Of a DNA stretch of 64,000 nt, positions 33,901 to 44,404 are shown in pieces (positions within the stretch are counted from its first letter, which is position 1; each line of letters begins with the position of its first letter). Where the stretch lies: the NCBI GenBank assembly GCA_029204225.1, contig CM055095.1:68432361-68496360 (forward strand), in the 5' to 3' direction. Source of the stretch: Diphasiastrum complanatum (Eukaryota > Streptophyta > Lycopodiopsida > Lycopodiales > Lycopodiaceae). The position numbers and the translations under genes were made by a program. The notes under the pieces were generated by a model. That model saw nothing but the letters and a program-made list of their open reading frames with translations. It did no database searches and had not been told where the DNA came from.

Positions 33901-36900
33901 GAAGCTGACAACTACGATTAGGACTCGTGATGTAGATTTTTCTCGTAACATGCAAGCTCATTGCTTGAATGTACGAACTTAGACTTCTGCATGGTGCAAA
34001 TTTCTCTTTGCATGGAGCAAATCTTTCCTTATGCAAACTGGAAATTTTCAGTCTTTTGCATGCAAAGCAAGATATGACTTGTGTAATTGTTATAGGCATA
34101 TGACTTGCATCCATGGTCCCTTTTTATTTATTGGTGATTTGAGGTTAAAGGGGTCAGTGACAGAAAAAAAAGGGCTAAACACTCTCGGGCCCTAGTAACT
34201 TTGACTTGATAGCTTTCTACCCCCCTTACGGGCCTCAAAATAGCTATAAGTAGAGTAACTCATGGACATTCCCAATTAAAAATTTCATGCTTGGGACGGA
34301 GAGTAAGCATCTCACGAACAAGAAGTCCCAAGCAACGAGCATCAAGATAGGAGACAAAAACTGCGAAGTGTATGCGGGCCATCCCGAAAGAGACAATAAT
34401 ACCTCCCCCGTATCTCATAATACAACGGACACCTGAGGAGGAAATGGGCTTCATCTTCCACCTCCTGCAACGAGCACAAGCGACATAGACGACGCTCCCG
34501 GGGGATATCCCATGCACGACCGGCCTCAATAGCAAGCTGATGAGAGGAAATGCGCAACTACCAAGAATATGTAGAATGTTTGTCATTATAAATGCCATTT
34601 GGCTAGTTTTTGTTAGTGTGGTCACTTTTGTGCATTTGTTGTTTTCACAATTTTTTCATTAAAGACAATTATTGATGTCATAGCTTAATTGACATTTTTA
34701 AAGGTACCTACTTTTTTGGGTGCCCTAACCTTGGAGGAAACAATTGAATTCCCCACCACCCTTTTTTAACAGTTTAAGCGTATATGGTTTCTCAAAGCTC
34801 CATACACTTCCCAAGATGACTTTAAGTAGATAGATTCTTCATGGGAGATTGATATGCTTGGGTTATTCATGGGAGATTGATATATTGTGCCTATAGGGCT
34901 CTGTCAATGATTGTATTTGATAATCTTTATTAGTGTTAGCTGGAGTTCATCATTTATGATTATGCTTTTATGTGATGCAATATATGTGAATCTTTTCATA
35001 ACTTCATATCGCAGCACCTTCCTAGCCTCCAGCCTCCATCATGACCCCCGCTTCGCCTCTCCACAACCCTCTCTCCATCTCTTCATTGCCCCGATCATTT
35101 TTTTCTCGCCCAGCCCTCTTTCCTCCACCAATCTTTCCTCCACCAATCTTTCATCAGTCCTTAACCCACTCGGTCTCCTTTCTAACCATTTCACTCTACC
35201 TGCTTCACAACATCCCATTCAAGCGGGCCCCTATCGGCTCCTTCCAGTCCTATTTATAGCCACCCTCCAACTTTATCTACATTTGTTTTGCCCATGATCC
35301 TCCATTCTAGCCTGTTTTCCCCCTCCCCAAGTGTTCACAACCCTTAACCAAAATTCAAACAGCTTCCATCAACTCCAACTCCTATCCATTCCTCCCCCGC
35401 CCCTTGCTATATTGCTCACTACCTATTCAAACCCTTCCCATTTATATCTTGTTCTCTCCTTCAGGTAAGGCCTCTTCATGATTTGGCCTTACAACTCCTT
35501 GAGTGAAAACACACTTTTTGGTGTTTCGCACCCATTTGTGCAACTTGCATTAATTAATATAACTAGCCAACAAGGATAAAATAGGAAATATGATTCAACA
35601 CCTCCTTTAATGGCTATTTTATTCAATCTAACACCTAACAAGTGCCAAAAAATTCCAAATTTTATTCTTTATTAAGTGGCTTAGTAAAGATGTTAGCAAT
35701 TTCATCGTCAATTTGTAGAACTCAAGCTGCATCTCGCCATTATAGATTTTCTCTCATATAAATTGTTGATCCACCTCAATGTGTTTCGTCCTTGCATGGT
35801 GTACAAGATTCTTTATAACCATTCTTTTAAACCATTTTTCTTTATATTAACAATAAATCATTTACAACTACATCCAACATGTGATGGTCAAGTTATTAAC
35901 AATGTTCCCTTTCTCTCTTAAGACATACAAATTGCAATCAAAATTACTCTTCTTGGGTTGTTGTTGAGTAGATTATTTATTTATACGAATATACCAAGCC
36001 CTAGGTGCCTACTTCAGACCATAGGTCTTTCTTGAACTTGCACATTGGATTCTCTTTGCCCTTGCCTATGGGTACTCCATGTCAACCTCCTACTTCTAGT
36101 TATCCATTGAGAAAGGCACACTTGACATCCACTTGCTGGAAATCCCATCCAAGATATGCCGCAAAGGCCAACACGGTCCCGCTAGATGTCATCTTTGCCA
36201 CAGGAGCAAATGTCTCATCAAAGTCCAATTCTTAACGGGTGAACCACTTGTCCACTTGGCACTGACCTTGCCTTACATTTATTGATAGTTCCAACAACCT
36301 AGAACTTGGTCCTTTAACCCACTTGTAACCTATAAGTTGCTTGCCTTCTAACAAATCCACAAGCTCCTATGTCTCATTTTACATGGATTCATACTCCTCC
36401 TACATGGCATTTTTCCATACCTTCTCTTTCACAACTTTATGAAAATTGTGTGGCTCGTGAAAATGTTAAAAATCAGAGCACGTAGTCAAACAGAGAAAGG
36501 AGGGAGAACACCATAGCTTGTAATAGAAGAATGTGCAGGACACTGAAAATAATTCAAGTGAACATGATGAAGTAACTAGTGATCCTTTTAGACATAAAAG
36601 AGACTAGACTAGTAGCCATCACATTACAAGGCTCTTCCACTTAAAGCCATTTTATCATTACTGAGTACATTTCAAGTATGTTAAATAGCTAATAAAAATT
36701 TGTCTATCTATGTACAAGGTTGGCATTACTCATTAATTATTCCAACGCCCTCCCTTAATGACAACTTTGTCTTGAGCACCCAATCTGTATGACAATAAAT
36801 GTTTTTTTAACTACGGGGCCTATGTGGAAATGTCAATGCCTTTTGTAACAGGTTTGTTTGAAGTTTAGGATTTAAGCAAAATGGAGATCAAACTAAGCCT

Positions 36901-38421
36901 TGGTAGGCATTTTTCAATTTTAGATTGGAGCCCCCTGTTTGCAAGTTTTTCTGTCCCCCAAACAACGTTCATTGTCGAGGGTTCAAAATGTTCCCTCATT
37001 CCCATCTATGTTATAGACATCTTTACTTATCTAGATATTTGTGCATGACTCCTGCTCATGTTGATATAAACACATCTTTTGCATATGCAGATGTTGCAAA
37101 TGTGACATGAGTTGCAATATTCACAACATCATTTAGATAGTTTATACATCTATTTGTGAAACTAGAATATATCCAATTTCACAAATTTATATAGAGAAGT
37201 CAGTAATATCATAAGGTAAAGCTTAGAAACAATATCCGAGCAACTCAAAAAGTCAAAGGATCTAAGTCAAAACAATAATATAAAATTCAATAAACAAAAA
37301 ATATTAGCCAAATAACATTGCTTATGTCTCATCAGTACCCAAGCACAAGTTGCTAACTGGGTTTCGAAAGAATCCGGATTCTCTTCAAAACTAGACGATT
37401 TCTCCAACAAAAAACCCAAGGTCTTGATTTCAGCTTTCATGACGAGTTAAACTGCACTAAGATTTTGAAGTAACATATTCAGCAATCAAGGCACAACCCA
37501 TGTTTGCACCACCAATGATTGAAAATTTTCCATGTGGCAGTTTCAGTGCATGGTTAACATGCAAGTGGTCAGGCGTAAAATATATATTCCCTTTGAGCGC
37601 CATCAGGTTGCGAGGGTATTCAATAAGTTCAGAGACTCTCTCAACATCTTAATTTGTGTATACTCAATTCTTACATGATTGGATGATGGAGATCATATCT
37701 GGCATCTCAAATATCCACTATAATATTCAGCCCTGATTATTTCATGGCCATTTCATTGGTCGTAATTAGGATGGGCTTAAAATTTTGAAGCCTCATTTTT
37801 TCTTAGTAATCATATTGTTCATAACCTTGATGCAATCCAAATCTTGAGCCCTCATCTAGTTCATAGAAGCATCACAATATAGTAAAAAGACAAGATTCCT
37901 ATCTTGCATGGAAACAAACTTGAATGGAAGATTATGCCCACGTAAAATGGTTTAAAAGGTGAGTAATCATGTGAATGAAGAACTATACAACAACTACAAC
38001 TTCTTTTAGGCGCTAACCCCTAAAACCTAAATTCTTATTACGCATGAACAAGAGTTATGAATGAGGAGAGACGCACAATGTGGTCCATGTGAGCGTGGGA
38101 TATGAACAGGAAATCATGCGAAATGGCACGCTGAGGACAGCGCCCTATGTCAAAAGCTACCCTCAGCTGGGAGATCATCACGCATGTTTCTTGGCCGCCA
38201 ATAGATATGCCCTCAACAGCATATCCCTCCACCTCCAAACGCTTGGTCCTCCTCGTCGCCTTACTTCCATCATGCGAATCCGCAGGCGCAGTTGAGGAAT
38301 GCATGCCGCTCATACCAGTAATGCAAAGCGCCTTGACGACAGAAAAGGAGTGCCGCGGAATTGGCAGCAGCCTCAACAAAGAAGGAGAAGGAGAAGGAGA
38401 AGGAGAAAGCGAGAAAGGCAT
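30944..38421 (-). CDS. TRZ: tRNase Z, short form (eight exons; exon 2 frameshifted)
   Basis: Metallo-beta-lactamase endonuclease that removes the 3' trailer of tRNA precursors. Exons (minus): 38421-38077, 33659-33511, 33177-33107, 32450-32355, 32228-32118, 31693-31625, 31317-31243, 31018-30944; all introns are GT-AG. Motifs in order: GISIGGQETC; AFDIGRCPQRAISHDFLFIS then HAHMDH (HxHxDH zinc site); GGVAMYVATRGLYKMKPP; FKTYHVIPSQ; YVGLPGDEIKKLK; SPEVAFTGDT (metal Asp); ATFLDQSVSIEHARSFGHVH; AIVLIHFSARY (zinc His); C-terminus SALTEGF. The Ser/Pro-rich, Arg-containing first 30 residues, partly coded by a GAAGGA-type repeat, look like a plastid transit peptide. Full product would be about 334 residues, normal for the short form. 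Exon 2 lacks 14 nt after FDIHR relative to the family, giving an early stop, so the copy is disabled unless the deletion is an assembly error. Confidence 0.88.
31392..31489. repeat. 49-bp tandem duplication in tRNase Z intron 6
   Basis: Two copies starting TGGACCTGCAGTGAATTG, differing at the last base only, so very recent. Intronic, clear of the splice sites. Confidence 0.9.
32500..32745. repeat. Intron-3 repeat, diverged copy at about 37105-37350
   Basis: Shared words in the same order at both sites: ATATCCAA, CAAGTCAG/GAAGTCAG, CACAAGGTAAGCTTA/CATAAGGTAAAGCTTA, AAAAAGTCAAAGGATC, TTAGCCAA, TAGGTCTCATC/TATGTCTCATC. Both copies lie within the tRNase Z gene (introns 3 and 1), same orientation. 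Confidence 0.65.
33511..33659 (-). CDS. TRZ: tRNase Z exon 2, carrying the frameshift
   Basis: Begins GGVAMYVATRG after a canonical CAG acceptor and ends at a GTATGC donor. Frame 0 runs to FDIHRALEA then TGA; the +2 frame resumes KHELIGLDV, which joins exon 3 (GEEF) correctly. Related plant proteins have seven residues between the HR and KH pair; here only 7 nt are present, so 14 nt are missing. Exon length 149 instead of the 163 expected. Confidence 0.8.
34260..34560 (-). pseudogene. LINE C-terminal zinc-finger (zf-RVT) fragment
   Basis: The minus-strand frame reads RISSHQLAIEAGRAWDIPRE, RRLCRLCSLQEVEDEAHFLL, RCPLYYEIRGRYYCLF. The C-x2-C ... H-x4-C pattern with 'EDE-HFLL-CP-Y' is the zinc-binding tail of non-LTR retrotransposon ORF2. 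It lies in intron 1 of tRNase Z in the same orientation as that gene. Confidence 0.75.
35000..35470. other. Pyrimidine-rich stretch in tRNase Z intron 1
   Basis: About 470 bp rich in C and T on the plus strand with a TTTCCTCCACCAATC duplication at 35129-35157. Plus-strand ORFs here are composition artefacts. May be an LTR leader remnant of the neighbouring copia copy. Confidence 0.35.
35470..36470 (-). pseudogene. Decayed copia RT and RNase H in tRNase Z intron 1
   Basis: Minus-strand readings: ELVDLLEGKQLIGYKWVKG, ELDFDETFAPVAKMTSSGTV, LAFAAYLGWDFQQVDVKCAF, LNG (RT fingers/palm), then about 300 bp later VHHARTKHIEVDQQFI, EKIYNGEMQLEF (RNase H end). The catalytic DD block between them is deleted. 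A purine tract and TGTTGAATCATATTTC (about 35604 leftwards) mark the start of its 3' LTR. Confidence 0.75.
37105..37350. repeat. Intron-1 copy of the 32500-32745 repeat
   Basis: Diverged direct repeat of intron-3 sequence, described at 32500-32745. Confidence 0.6.
37465..37650 (-). other. Unidentified coding-like segment
   Basis: An open minus-strand frame without early Met reads DVERVSELIEYPRNLMALKG, NIYFTPDHLHVNHALKLPHG, KFSIIGGANMGCALIAEYVT, SKS-stop. Codon use and composition look protein-like, and similar decayed coding continues to about 37860 with stops. I do not recognise the family. Lies in intron 1 of tRNase Z, same strand. Confidence 0.35.
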
Positions 38422-38985
38422 ATCTTCTTAGTTGAACAAAAACCTGGAGTGTAAGTCTGAAAAGAAGCCGGACAATCCAAGCGGCCGAGAGAAAATAGGA
38501 GCGGATGCACGCTGCTGTGCGGAGCACGAGAAGTTGGTTGCAGCTTGGCCTGGCATCAGCGCCATCGAGCCGCCTGCGCCTCGTCGCTTATCCCTCTTTT
38601 TTTCTCCTTCTCTGTGTCTATTCCTCTTTGCTTTGCTCCTAGGTGATGATTTGAGGCAATAGGGCTTCCAAAATCTCCAACTCTTCAGCATAAATCAGCA
38701 CAGTTTCCTGCCAGACCCGTGTTTGTCTGATCTACTATTAGTTTAGGAGAAAGGAGCAACGGTGGAGCTTTCAAAACTTTTCCTATTGCTGGTCTTTCAG
38801 AGTTTTGGTGGGCGCTTTTGTTTGGGCAAGTTCTCCGGAATCTATTGCAAAAGGTTTACAACGGCCGACGGCTCCATCGAGGTTAACGGCGTTCCGTGTG
38901 AAGAAAAATCAAAAAAATATAAAAAAGATCTCGGTTCAGTTGGTGAGGTAGTCCATCACAGGATTCCCTTTGTACAGTTGTTCTC
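38422..38985. other. 5' flank of tRNase Z
   Basis: Expected promoter and 5' UTR of the minus-strand tRNase Z gene. No clear TATA box. Overlapping short ORFs on both strands are shadows. Confidence 0.4.
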
Positions 38986-39312
38986 ATGGCTTCGGACATC
39001 TCCCTACTTCGTCCTCTCAGTCTCAAACGACCTGCTTCAACTGTATCTCCCCCTCTTGACTCCCCTCCTTGTTCGCGTCAGGCTATGCTAGGTTCCTCGC
39101 TTGCCACAACACCCTTTGTTCCTCCTTCGCCCACCTCTTCCCATGGCATTGTTGCCCCCTCGCTTGGTTGTGAACCTCCTTCGACCCTTGTTGCATTGCC
39201 TTCTCAATCCCCTGAACGGGTTCCTTGCCATGCTTGTGGTCGTTTCTTCTCTCCTAGAGGAGGTCTTGCCCGTCACCAACGTTCTTGTCCTGTGCTGCTT
39301 CACTCTTTGTGA
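38986..39312 (+). CDS. Ser/Pro-rich ORF with one C2HC zinc finger
   Basis: A 108-codon open frame, Met at 38986. The N-terminal 75 residues are Pro/Ser-rich; residues about 80-102 form RVPCHACGRFFSPRGGLARH followed by QRSC, a C-x2-C-x12-H-x4-C finger. Fingers of the 'C--CGR-F---GL--H' type occur near the N-terminus of some non-LTR retrotransposon proteins, so this may be a LINE ORF start rather than a host gene; that is inference. A copia PBS follows 45 bp after the stop, so the frame runs into what should be LTR sequence. It may be a captured fragment. Confidence 0.35.
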   Translation: MASDISLLRPLSLKRPASTVSPPLDSPPCSRQAMLGSSLATTPFVPPSPTSSHGIVAPSLGCEPPSTLVALPSQSPERVPCHACGRFFSPRGGLARHQRSCPVLLHSL

Positions 39313-39356
39313 TCATTTGTAGATCAATTTCAGTCCTTAAACTCTGAAATTTGACA

Positions 39357-42165
39357 TGGTATCAGAGCCAAGTCAAAGAGCTTAGTTGATGATCCAAAAA
39401 TCTTCATTTTGGTGAAAGCATTGGTGCTTGATTCACTTTGAAGGAGGGCGACTTTTTCTAATAGTTAACTTGTGATGTTGAGGTTCAGTTTAGTGTGTAA
39501 AGTTTAGATGTACTTCTCACATGTGTAAGAGGCTGCTGGGGTTGTACTTTCACCAAAACTTCGTGTTTTTTCAATATTTGAGCTTCAAACAAGTTGTGTA
39601 GAGTGAAACTAGTGATGTGCTTATGAAAAGCCATTGTTTTCATTATAGATTTGATGAGTGAATGGTGGTATAATTTTATTAAACCTACAGATCATTGAGA
39701 GAGAGTTTGAGGCTTATGTTTTTTAGTTCAAGAGTGAAACTAAAACCAATTCTAAACACCATAGGAAGGCATTGGCACTTCCAAAAATCAAACCCAAGGT
39801 TCTAAGTGAATAGATTGTGTAGAATACACTTTCCCAAATATTTTTTGAGTTCAAGATCATTATAGATCTTGCTTCTTGAGTCTAGTGAGATTCAAGAGAG
39901 TAGCATTTTAGCTAAATTCTGAGAAAGGAAGAAGGGAGAGCCTTTGAATAGTACATTTGTTGTACTTGTTACTAGATAGAATGGCTTCAATTGGAGCCTA
40001 TCTTCTTGAGAATAGTGAAAGACTAAATTCTAATAATTATTCAACTTGAAAAGTAAGAATGGAGTCACTACTTGTGCTCCAAGATATGTTTGATAATGAA
40101 TGTTAGTAATGAACTTCTAAAGGAAGTGACATCTTGTACCTCGGCCAAGGAGGCATGGAACTACTTGAAAGGGATTTATGAATCCAAAAATACCTCTAGA
40201 GTGCTTATGATTAGAAACAAAGTTCTTCAAAGCATTAGAGGGAGTGATGAGAGTGCTCAAGAGTATGTCTTGAAAATAAAATCTCAACAAAAAACTTTCC
40301 ATCATTAGTGAGGATATTCATGATGATGAACTTGTTCAAATCATTTTGAATAGTCTTGGAGATGAGTTCTCCAATCTTGTACAAAGCTTTGCTATTCAAG
40401 ATGCACTACCTTCCATTGACAAGCTCCATAGTGTGCTTGTGGCCGAGGAGAGTAGGATCCTTCATGTCAAGCAAAGGATTGGATTCTTAAAGTTGCATGA
40501 TGGTGATGAAAAGGCCAACTTCTCAAGCAAGGGAAAGGCAAAGTCAAAGAAGAAGATCCAACACAAGGAGACCAAGAATGATGATCAACCATTAAGCTCC
40601 GAAGGTGGAAAGAAGAACAAAGCCAAACTCAGGTGCTTCTTTTGTGGAAAGAATGAGCACTTTGCATCCAAGTGTTTCAAGAAGAAGAATGCACAAGGAG
40701 AGAGCAAACAAGGCAACCTCACTCTTGAGAAAGATGAGGATGAAGTGGATTCATCCTTGATGGCTTCTACATCAACATCAAAGAGCTACTCCAATGACAT
40801 AGTGGATTGATAGTGGGGCTAGTTTCCACATGACATTCCAAAAGGATTTTTTCTCAACTCTTGTACCTTTTGTAGGTTGTAAAAGGTCTATTCTAACAGC
40901 AAGTGATCAAGAATGTAGAATAGATGGAGTGGGAACTATTCCCTTAAGTCTTGAATCCTCTAAAAGAGTAGATCTTGATAATGTACTCTATGTTCCTACA
41001 CTCACTAAGAATTTGTTAAGTGTAGGACAATTGATGGATGATTGCTTAAATGTCCATTTTAAGCAAGGTGTTTGCTCCATAATGATGAATAATACTTGCA
41101 TTGTAAAGGGATTCAAGCAAGGAAGGCTTTTTAAGCTTGATGCTAATGTTTTTCTTGGAAGTGTGAACATGGTGAAGGAGGAGCTCAATCAAGTGGAGCT
41201 TTGGCATAAGAGGTTGGGCCACCCCAACTTCAAATCTATGGAGATGTTATGCACCAAGGATCTTGCTCTCGGCCTTCCAAAGACACTCTCAAAGTGTGGA
41301 AAAAGTTGTGAAGCTTGTAGCCTCTCAAAGGCACACAAGCTACCTTTTGATATCTCTTCCACTAGATCTACAAAAGCATTAGAACTTATTCATAGTGATG
41401 TGCACCCTTTTCCTCAAGAGTCTAATGGAGGTGCATCTATGTATGTATCTTTTATTGATGATTACTCTAGATACACTTGGATTGAACTTTTGGATTCCAA
41501 AAGTAAAGTGTTTGAAGCTTTTGTTAAGTTCAAAACTCTAGTTGAAAATCAACTTGATCCTAGAATTAAAGTATTGAGAAGTGATAATGGTGGAGAGTAT
41601 ATCTCCACCAAGATGATAGAGTTTTGTAAATCCAATGGCATTAAGAGAGAACTTACATGTACTTATAGTCCTCAACAAAATGGTATAGCCGAGAGGATGA
41701 ATAGAACACTATGTGAGTGTGCTAAGGCTTTAAGGTTAGATGCATCTCTATCTAAGTCCTTTTGGGGAGAGGCTATTATTTGTGCAACTTATTTGTGTAA
41801 TAGATTGCCATGTAAGCCCATTGGAGGCATAACATCTTATGAGGCTCTATTTTGTAAGAAGCCGAATCTTAAAGATCTAAGAATTTTCGGATCTATTTGC
41901 TATGTTTTTCAAGCATTAGATATGAGAAAAAATGATAATCCTACCTCTATTAAAGGGATCTTTGTTGGTTATGCTGAAAATAGCAAGGGATATAGAGTCT
42001 ATAATCCAATCACTAAGAAGATTTTAGTGAGTAGAGATGTTACTTTTGATGAAGGTAACTACTACAAGTTGAATGAGAAAACTTCTAATCCATCTTATGT
42101 CAAGGATCTTGTAAGGTTTGAGGAGGAGCCTACATGTGATCAAGATGAGGATTTTCTTCGCATGT
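39357..42165 (+). mobile_element. Copia element lacking RT/RNase H and most LTR
   Basis: PBS TGGTATCAGAGCC at 39357-39369 follows TTTGACA, an LTR end. A 600-bp leader, gag (39981-40810), protease and integrase follow. Integrase similarity ends near 42165 and is replaced by unrelated coding sequence, then a gypsy element from 42518. No RT, RNase H, polypurine tract or 3' LTR. Confidence 0.8.
39981..40810 (+). pseudogene. Copia gag with zinc knuckle
   Basis: Starts MASIGAYLLENSERLNSNNY; TGA at about 40049 stands where Trp is expected ('YS-W-KVRME'). A frameshift leads to NELLKEVTSCTSAKEAWNYL, KGIYESKNTSRVLMIRNKVL and QEYVLKIKSQQKTF. Another leads to DIHDDELVQIILNSLGDEFS, a Lys-rich part and the knuckle CFFCGKNEHFASKC (CCHC, intact). 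Confidence 0.85.
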
Positions 42166-42395
42166 GTTCTCATCAGGCGACAGAGCGTAAAGGTATTCCT
42201 GGTTCTATTCTCGTGGCTTCTTTCAAACGACGTGTTTCCATTGCCCTGCAACGTGCTCAGGCCCTATCTATTCTGCAACGGGCAACGGTGGCTGGGTCTG
42301 CTACATCTCATCTCCCTTCATTAGCCGACTCACCACCTCTTCACTTTTCTGATATGCTACAGTCAGTTGGCAAACTCCCACAGACATCATCATAG
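40802..42395 (+). CDS. Copia protease-integrase fused to a foreign tail (521-codon ORF)
   Basis: The protease active site reads WIDSGASFHM just before the first Met (40830), so translation probably came from the gag frame. Then LYVPTLTKNLLSVGQL; integrase zinc site (LWHKRLGHPNFKS...CEACSLSKAHKL); core acids in LELIHSDV, VLRSDNGGEY and SPQQNGIAERMNRTL; and the C-terminal blocks IFGSICYVF, GIFVGYAENSKGYRVYNP and SRDVTFDEG. All catalytic residues are present. From about residue 446 (after CDQDEDFLRMC) the sequence changes to a 75-residue tail (HQATERKGIPGSILVASFKR..., end QTSS) not found in copia. Confidence 0.8.
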
Positions 42396-42517
42396 TTTAT
42401 GCATTTTTATTTTCGATGCCAGGATTTGGATTAATCTTAACTTTACTGCAAGCTTCACTCTTGTTTGAGCCTACTTTTGTTTAAACTTCCCCACCACCAG
42501 CTACAACACCTGTAAAT
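42396..42517. other. Junction between copia and gypsy sequence
   Basis: Short non-coding link; no LTR edge or target duplication recognised. Confidence 0.4.
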
Positions 42518-43587
42518 TTGATAAAAATCAAGCAAAGACCAGTAGCTCAGAATAAACCAAGCGCACCCTTGATGGTGGTCATCAGAGCACAGAAGCATAA
42601 AGAACCAGTAATGGATCCAGTACCTGTTAATTATATACCATTGAATGATATACCAACAGCATCGGGAGTCTATTCAAATCTTAATACAGAAAAACGAAGA
42701 TATCAGGATATGAGACAGTGGATCAAACATCTGCAAGAAGAAGAGGAGCTTGAAGCTGCTAAAGCAATAGCTGAAGTTCAGTCTTCACCATTGCAGCCGC
42801 AAGAAATCTACGTACGGATATGAATGATCAGTTACATCATCTTGAAGAACCCTTCAAGATGATTGAACCAGAAGCACCACATCTACTCATGAACATTTTG
42901 TCTAGCAAGATCAATATTTCATTGGGAGAGTTCCTGAAGTTGGTGCCAAAAGCAAAAGAAGTCTTAGCGCAAAAGTTAGCTCAAGAAGAACCAGAAGTCC
43001 ATCAGGAGCCACTTTTTTGTGCTGGATTTGAAGAATCTAACAAAGTACTCCATGTTGGAGCCGCTTGGAAAAGTGAACAAAAGAATATCACTCTGCTGAT
43101 ACAGCATAGACAATTTTCTAAAGAAGCAGCTGTGATAGATGGAGGTTTAGGAGTTAACCTGATTTCTACAAAGCTATGTGCAAAATGGGGCCTTACAAAG
43201 ATTAAGCCTGCTACTTTTGCTATTAAGCTAGCTGATCAAACGAAAGTTCGTCCACGAGGAATGGTGGAAGATATACCTGTCAGAATTGCAAGAGTACAGT
43301 TCGTCATTACTTTCGTAGTGATGGACTTACCAGAAGCACCAAATGTCTACCGAATTCTATTAGGACGTCCATGGTTACGAGTTGCGCAAGTGATTCATAA
43401 CTGGGGTACCCAAAAAATCACTTTTGAAAATCGTGAACGTGCAGTTAAAATTGATCCTACAACTTGGACTATCAAACCAGTGGTTCAAAAAGAGGATGAC
43501 AATTCGTCAACAACAGATCATACTTGTGATCGACTAGAGAAAAATTTGGGAGTTCATTACGATTCTCAAACGAATACTGTCAATTAG
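42518..43587 (+). pseudogene. Gypsy gag C-terminus and aspartic protease
   Basis: The first frame (42518-42823) is a charged gag-like tail, overlapping by 4 bp a 255-codon frame from 42820. The latter holds the retropepsin: AAVIDGGLGVNLISTKLCAK at the active site (D-G-G where the family has D-S/T-G), RPRGMVEDIPVRIARVQFVI, MDLPEAPNVYRILLGRPWLR, NWGTQKITF. The Ser/Thr-to-Gly change would impair catalysis. Confidence 0.8.
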
Positions 43588-43588
43588 A

Positions 43589-44404
43589 ATGAAGCTCTTA
43601 TTAGATAATCAATCAAATTTGAGTGAGATTTCCTTATTAGATCGAACTTTGGATACACCAATCATGTTTCCACTGAATGTGCTGAATGTAGCCTGGATAT
43701 CAACGGAATCTATACCAGATCCGATTGAGGATGAACTCATTCCTGTGAGTCATGTCTTGACTTATGATGGCAATGCAGAACTTACGGATGAGCATATTCT
43801 AAATCATATGGATCTGACCAGATTTGGAGTGCGTAATGTTCCTGATGAACTCACAGTAAAACCGCCCAAAGCAGTTATATTAAAGGAAGACGAGATTACA
43901 GGATCAATGACGAAGAAACAAGCTAAGCAACATTATAATATGGTCATGAAATGGAAAAATTCCCCTCGAAAGATTGATTCAAAGACAGTGCCATCCTTAT
44001 TGGATAAAGGCAAAGGAAAAGTCGAGGATGATTCTTCAAGTCAGATTTCTAGTAAAACATCATCGTCTAGGAAGTCTTCACCTATGAAGAAAGATTTATC
44101 ATCTCGAAAGTCATCACCTCCACGATAAATTCCTGCTAAGAAGGCTAAGCGAAAATCCAAGACAAGTCCTTTCGAAAAAGAACAAACAGATGTAGTCCAA
44201 CATGATATGTCTGAACATTTTAAAAGTTATACACTGCATGATGTGGTTATCATGTTACCTAAAGCACATCGTGAACCTGAAGAATATATGCTGGAATCTA
44301 AAGAGATTTACGATAGCCCAGCTAGGACGCAGCCAATGAATCTTGTCGAACCAGGAGAACCAGAAAAGATTGTACAAGTTGGATCACAACTTACTCCTGA
44401 ATAG
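43589..44404 (+). pseudogene. Gypsy pol spacer region, Ser/Lys-rich
   Basis: Frames 43589-44128 and 44207-44404 encode an acidic linker (EDELIPVSHVLTYDGNAELT), a predicted disordered Ser/Lys tail (SSRKSSPMKKDLSSRKSSP) and a short part ending IVQVGSQLTPE, leading directly into RT. One stop (44126) separates them. Confidence 0.6.
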
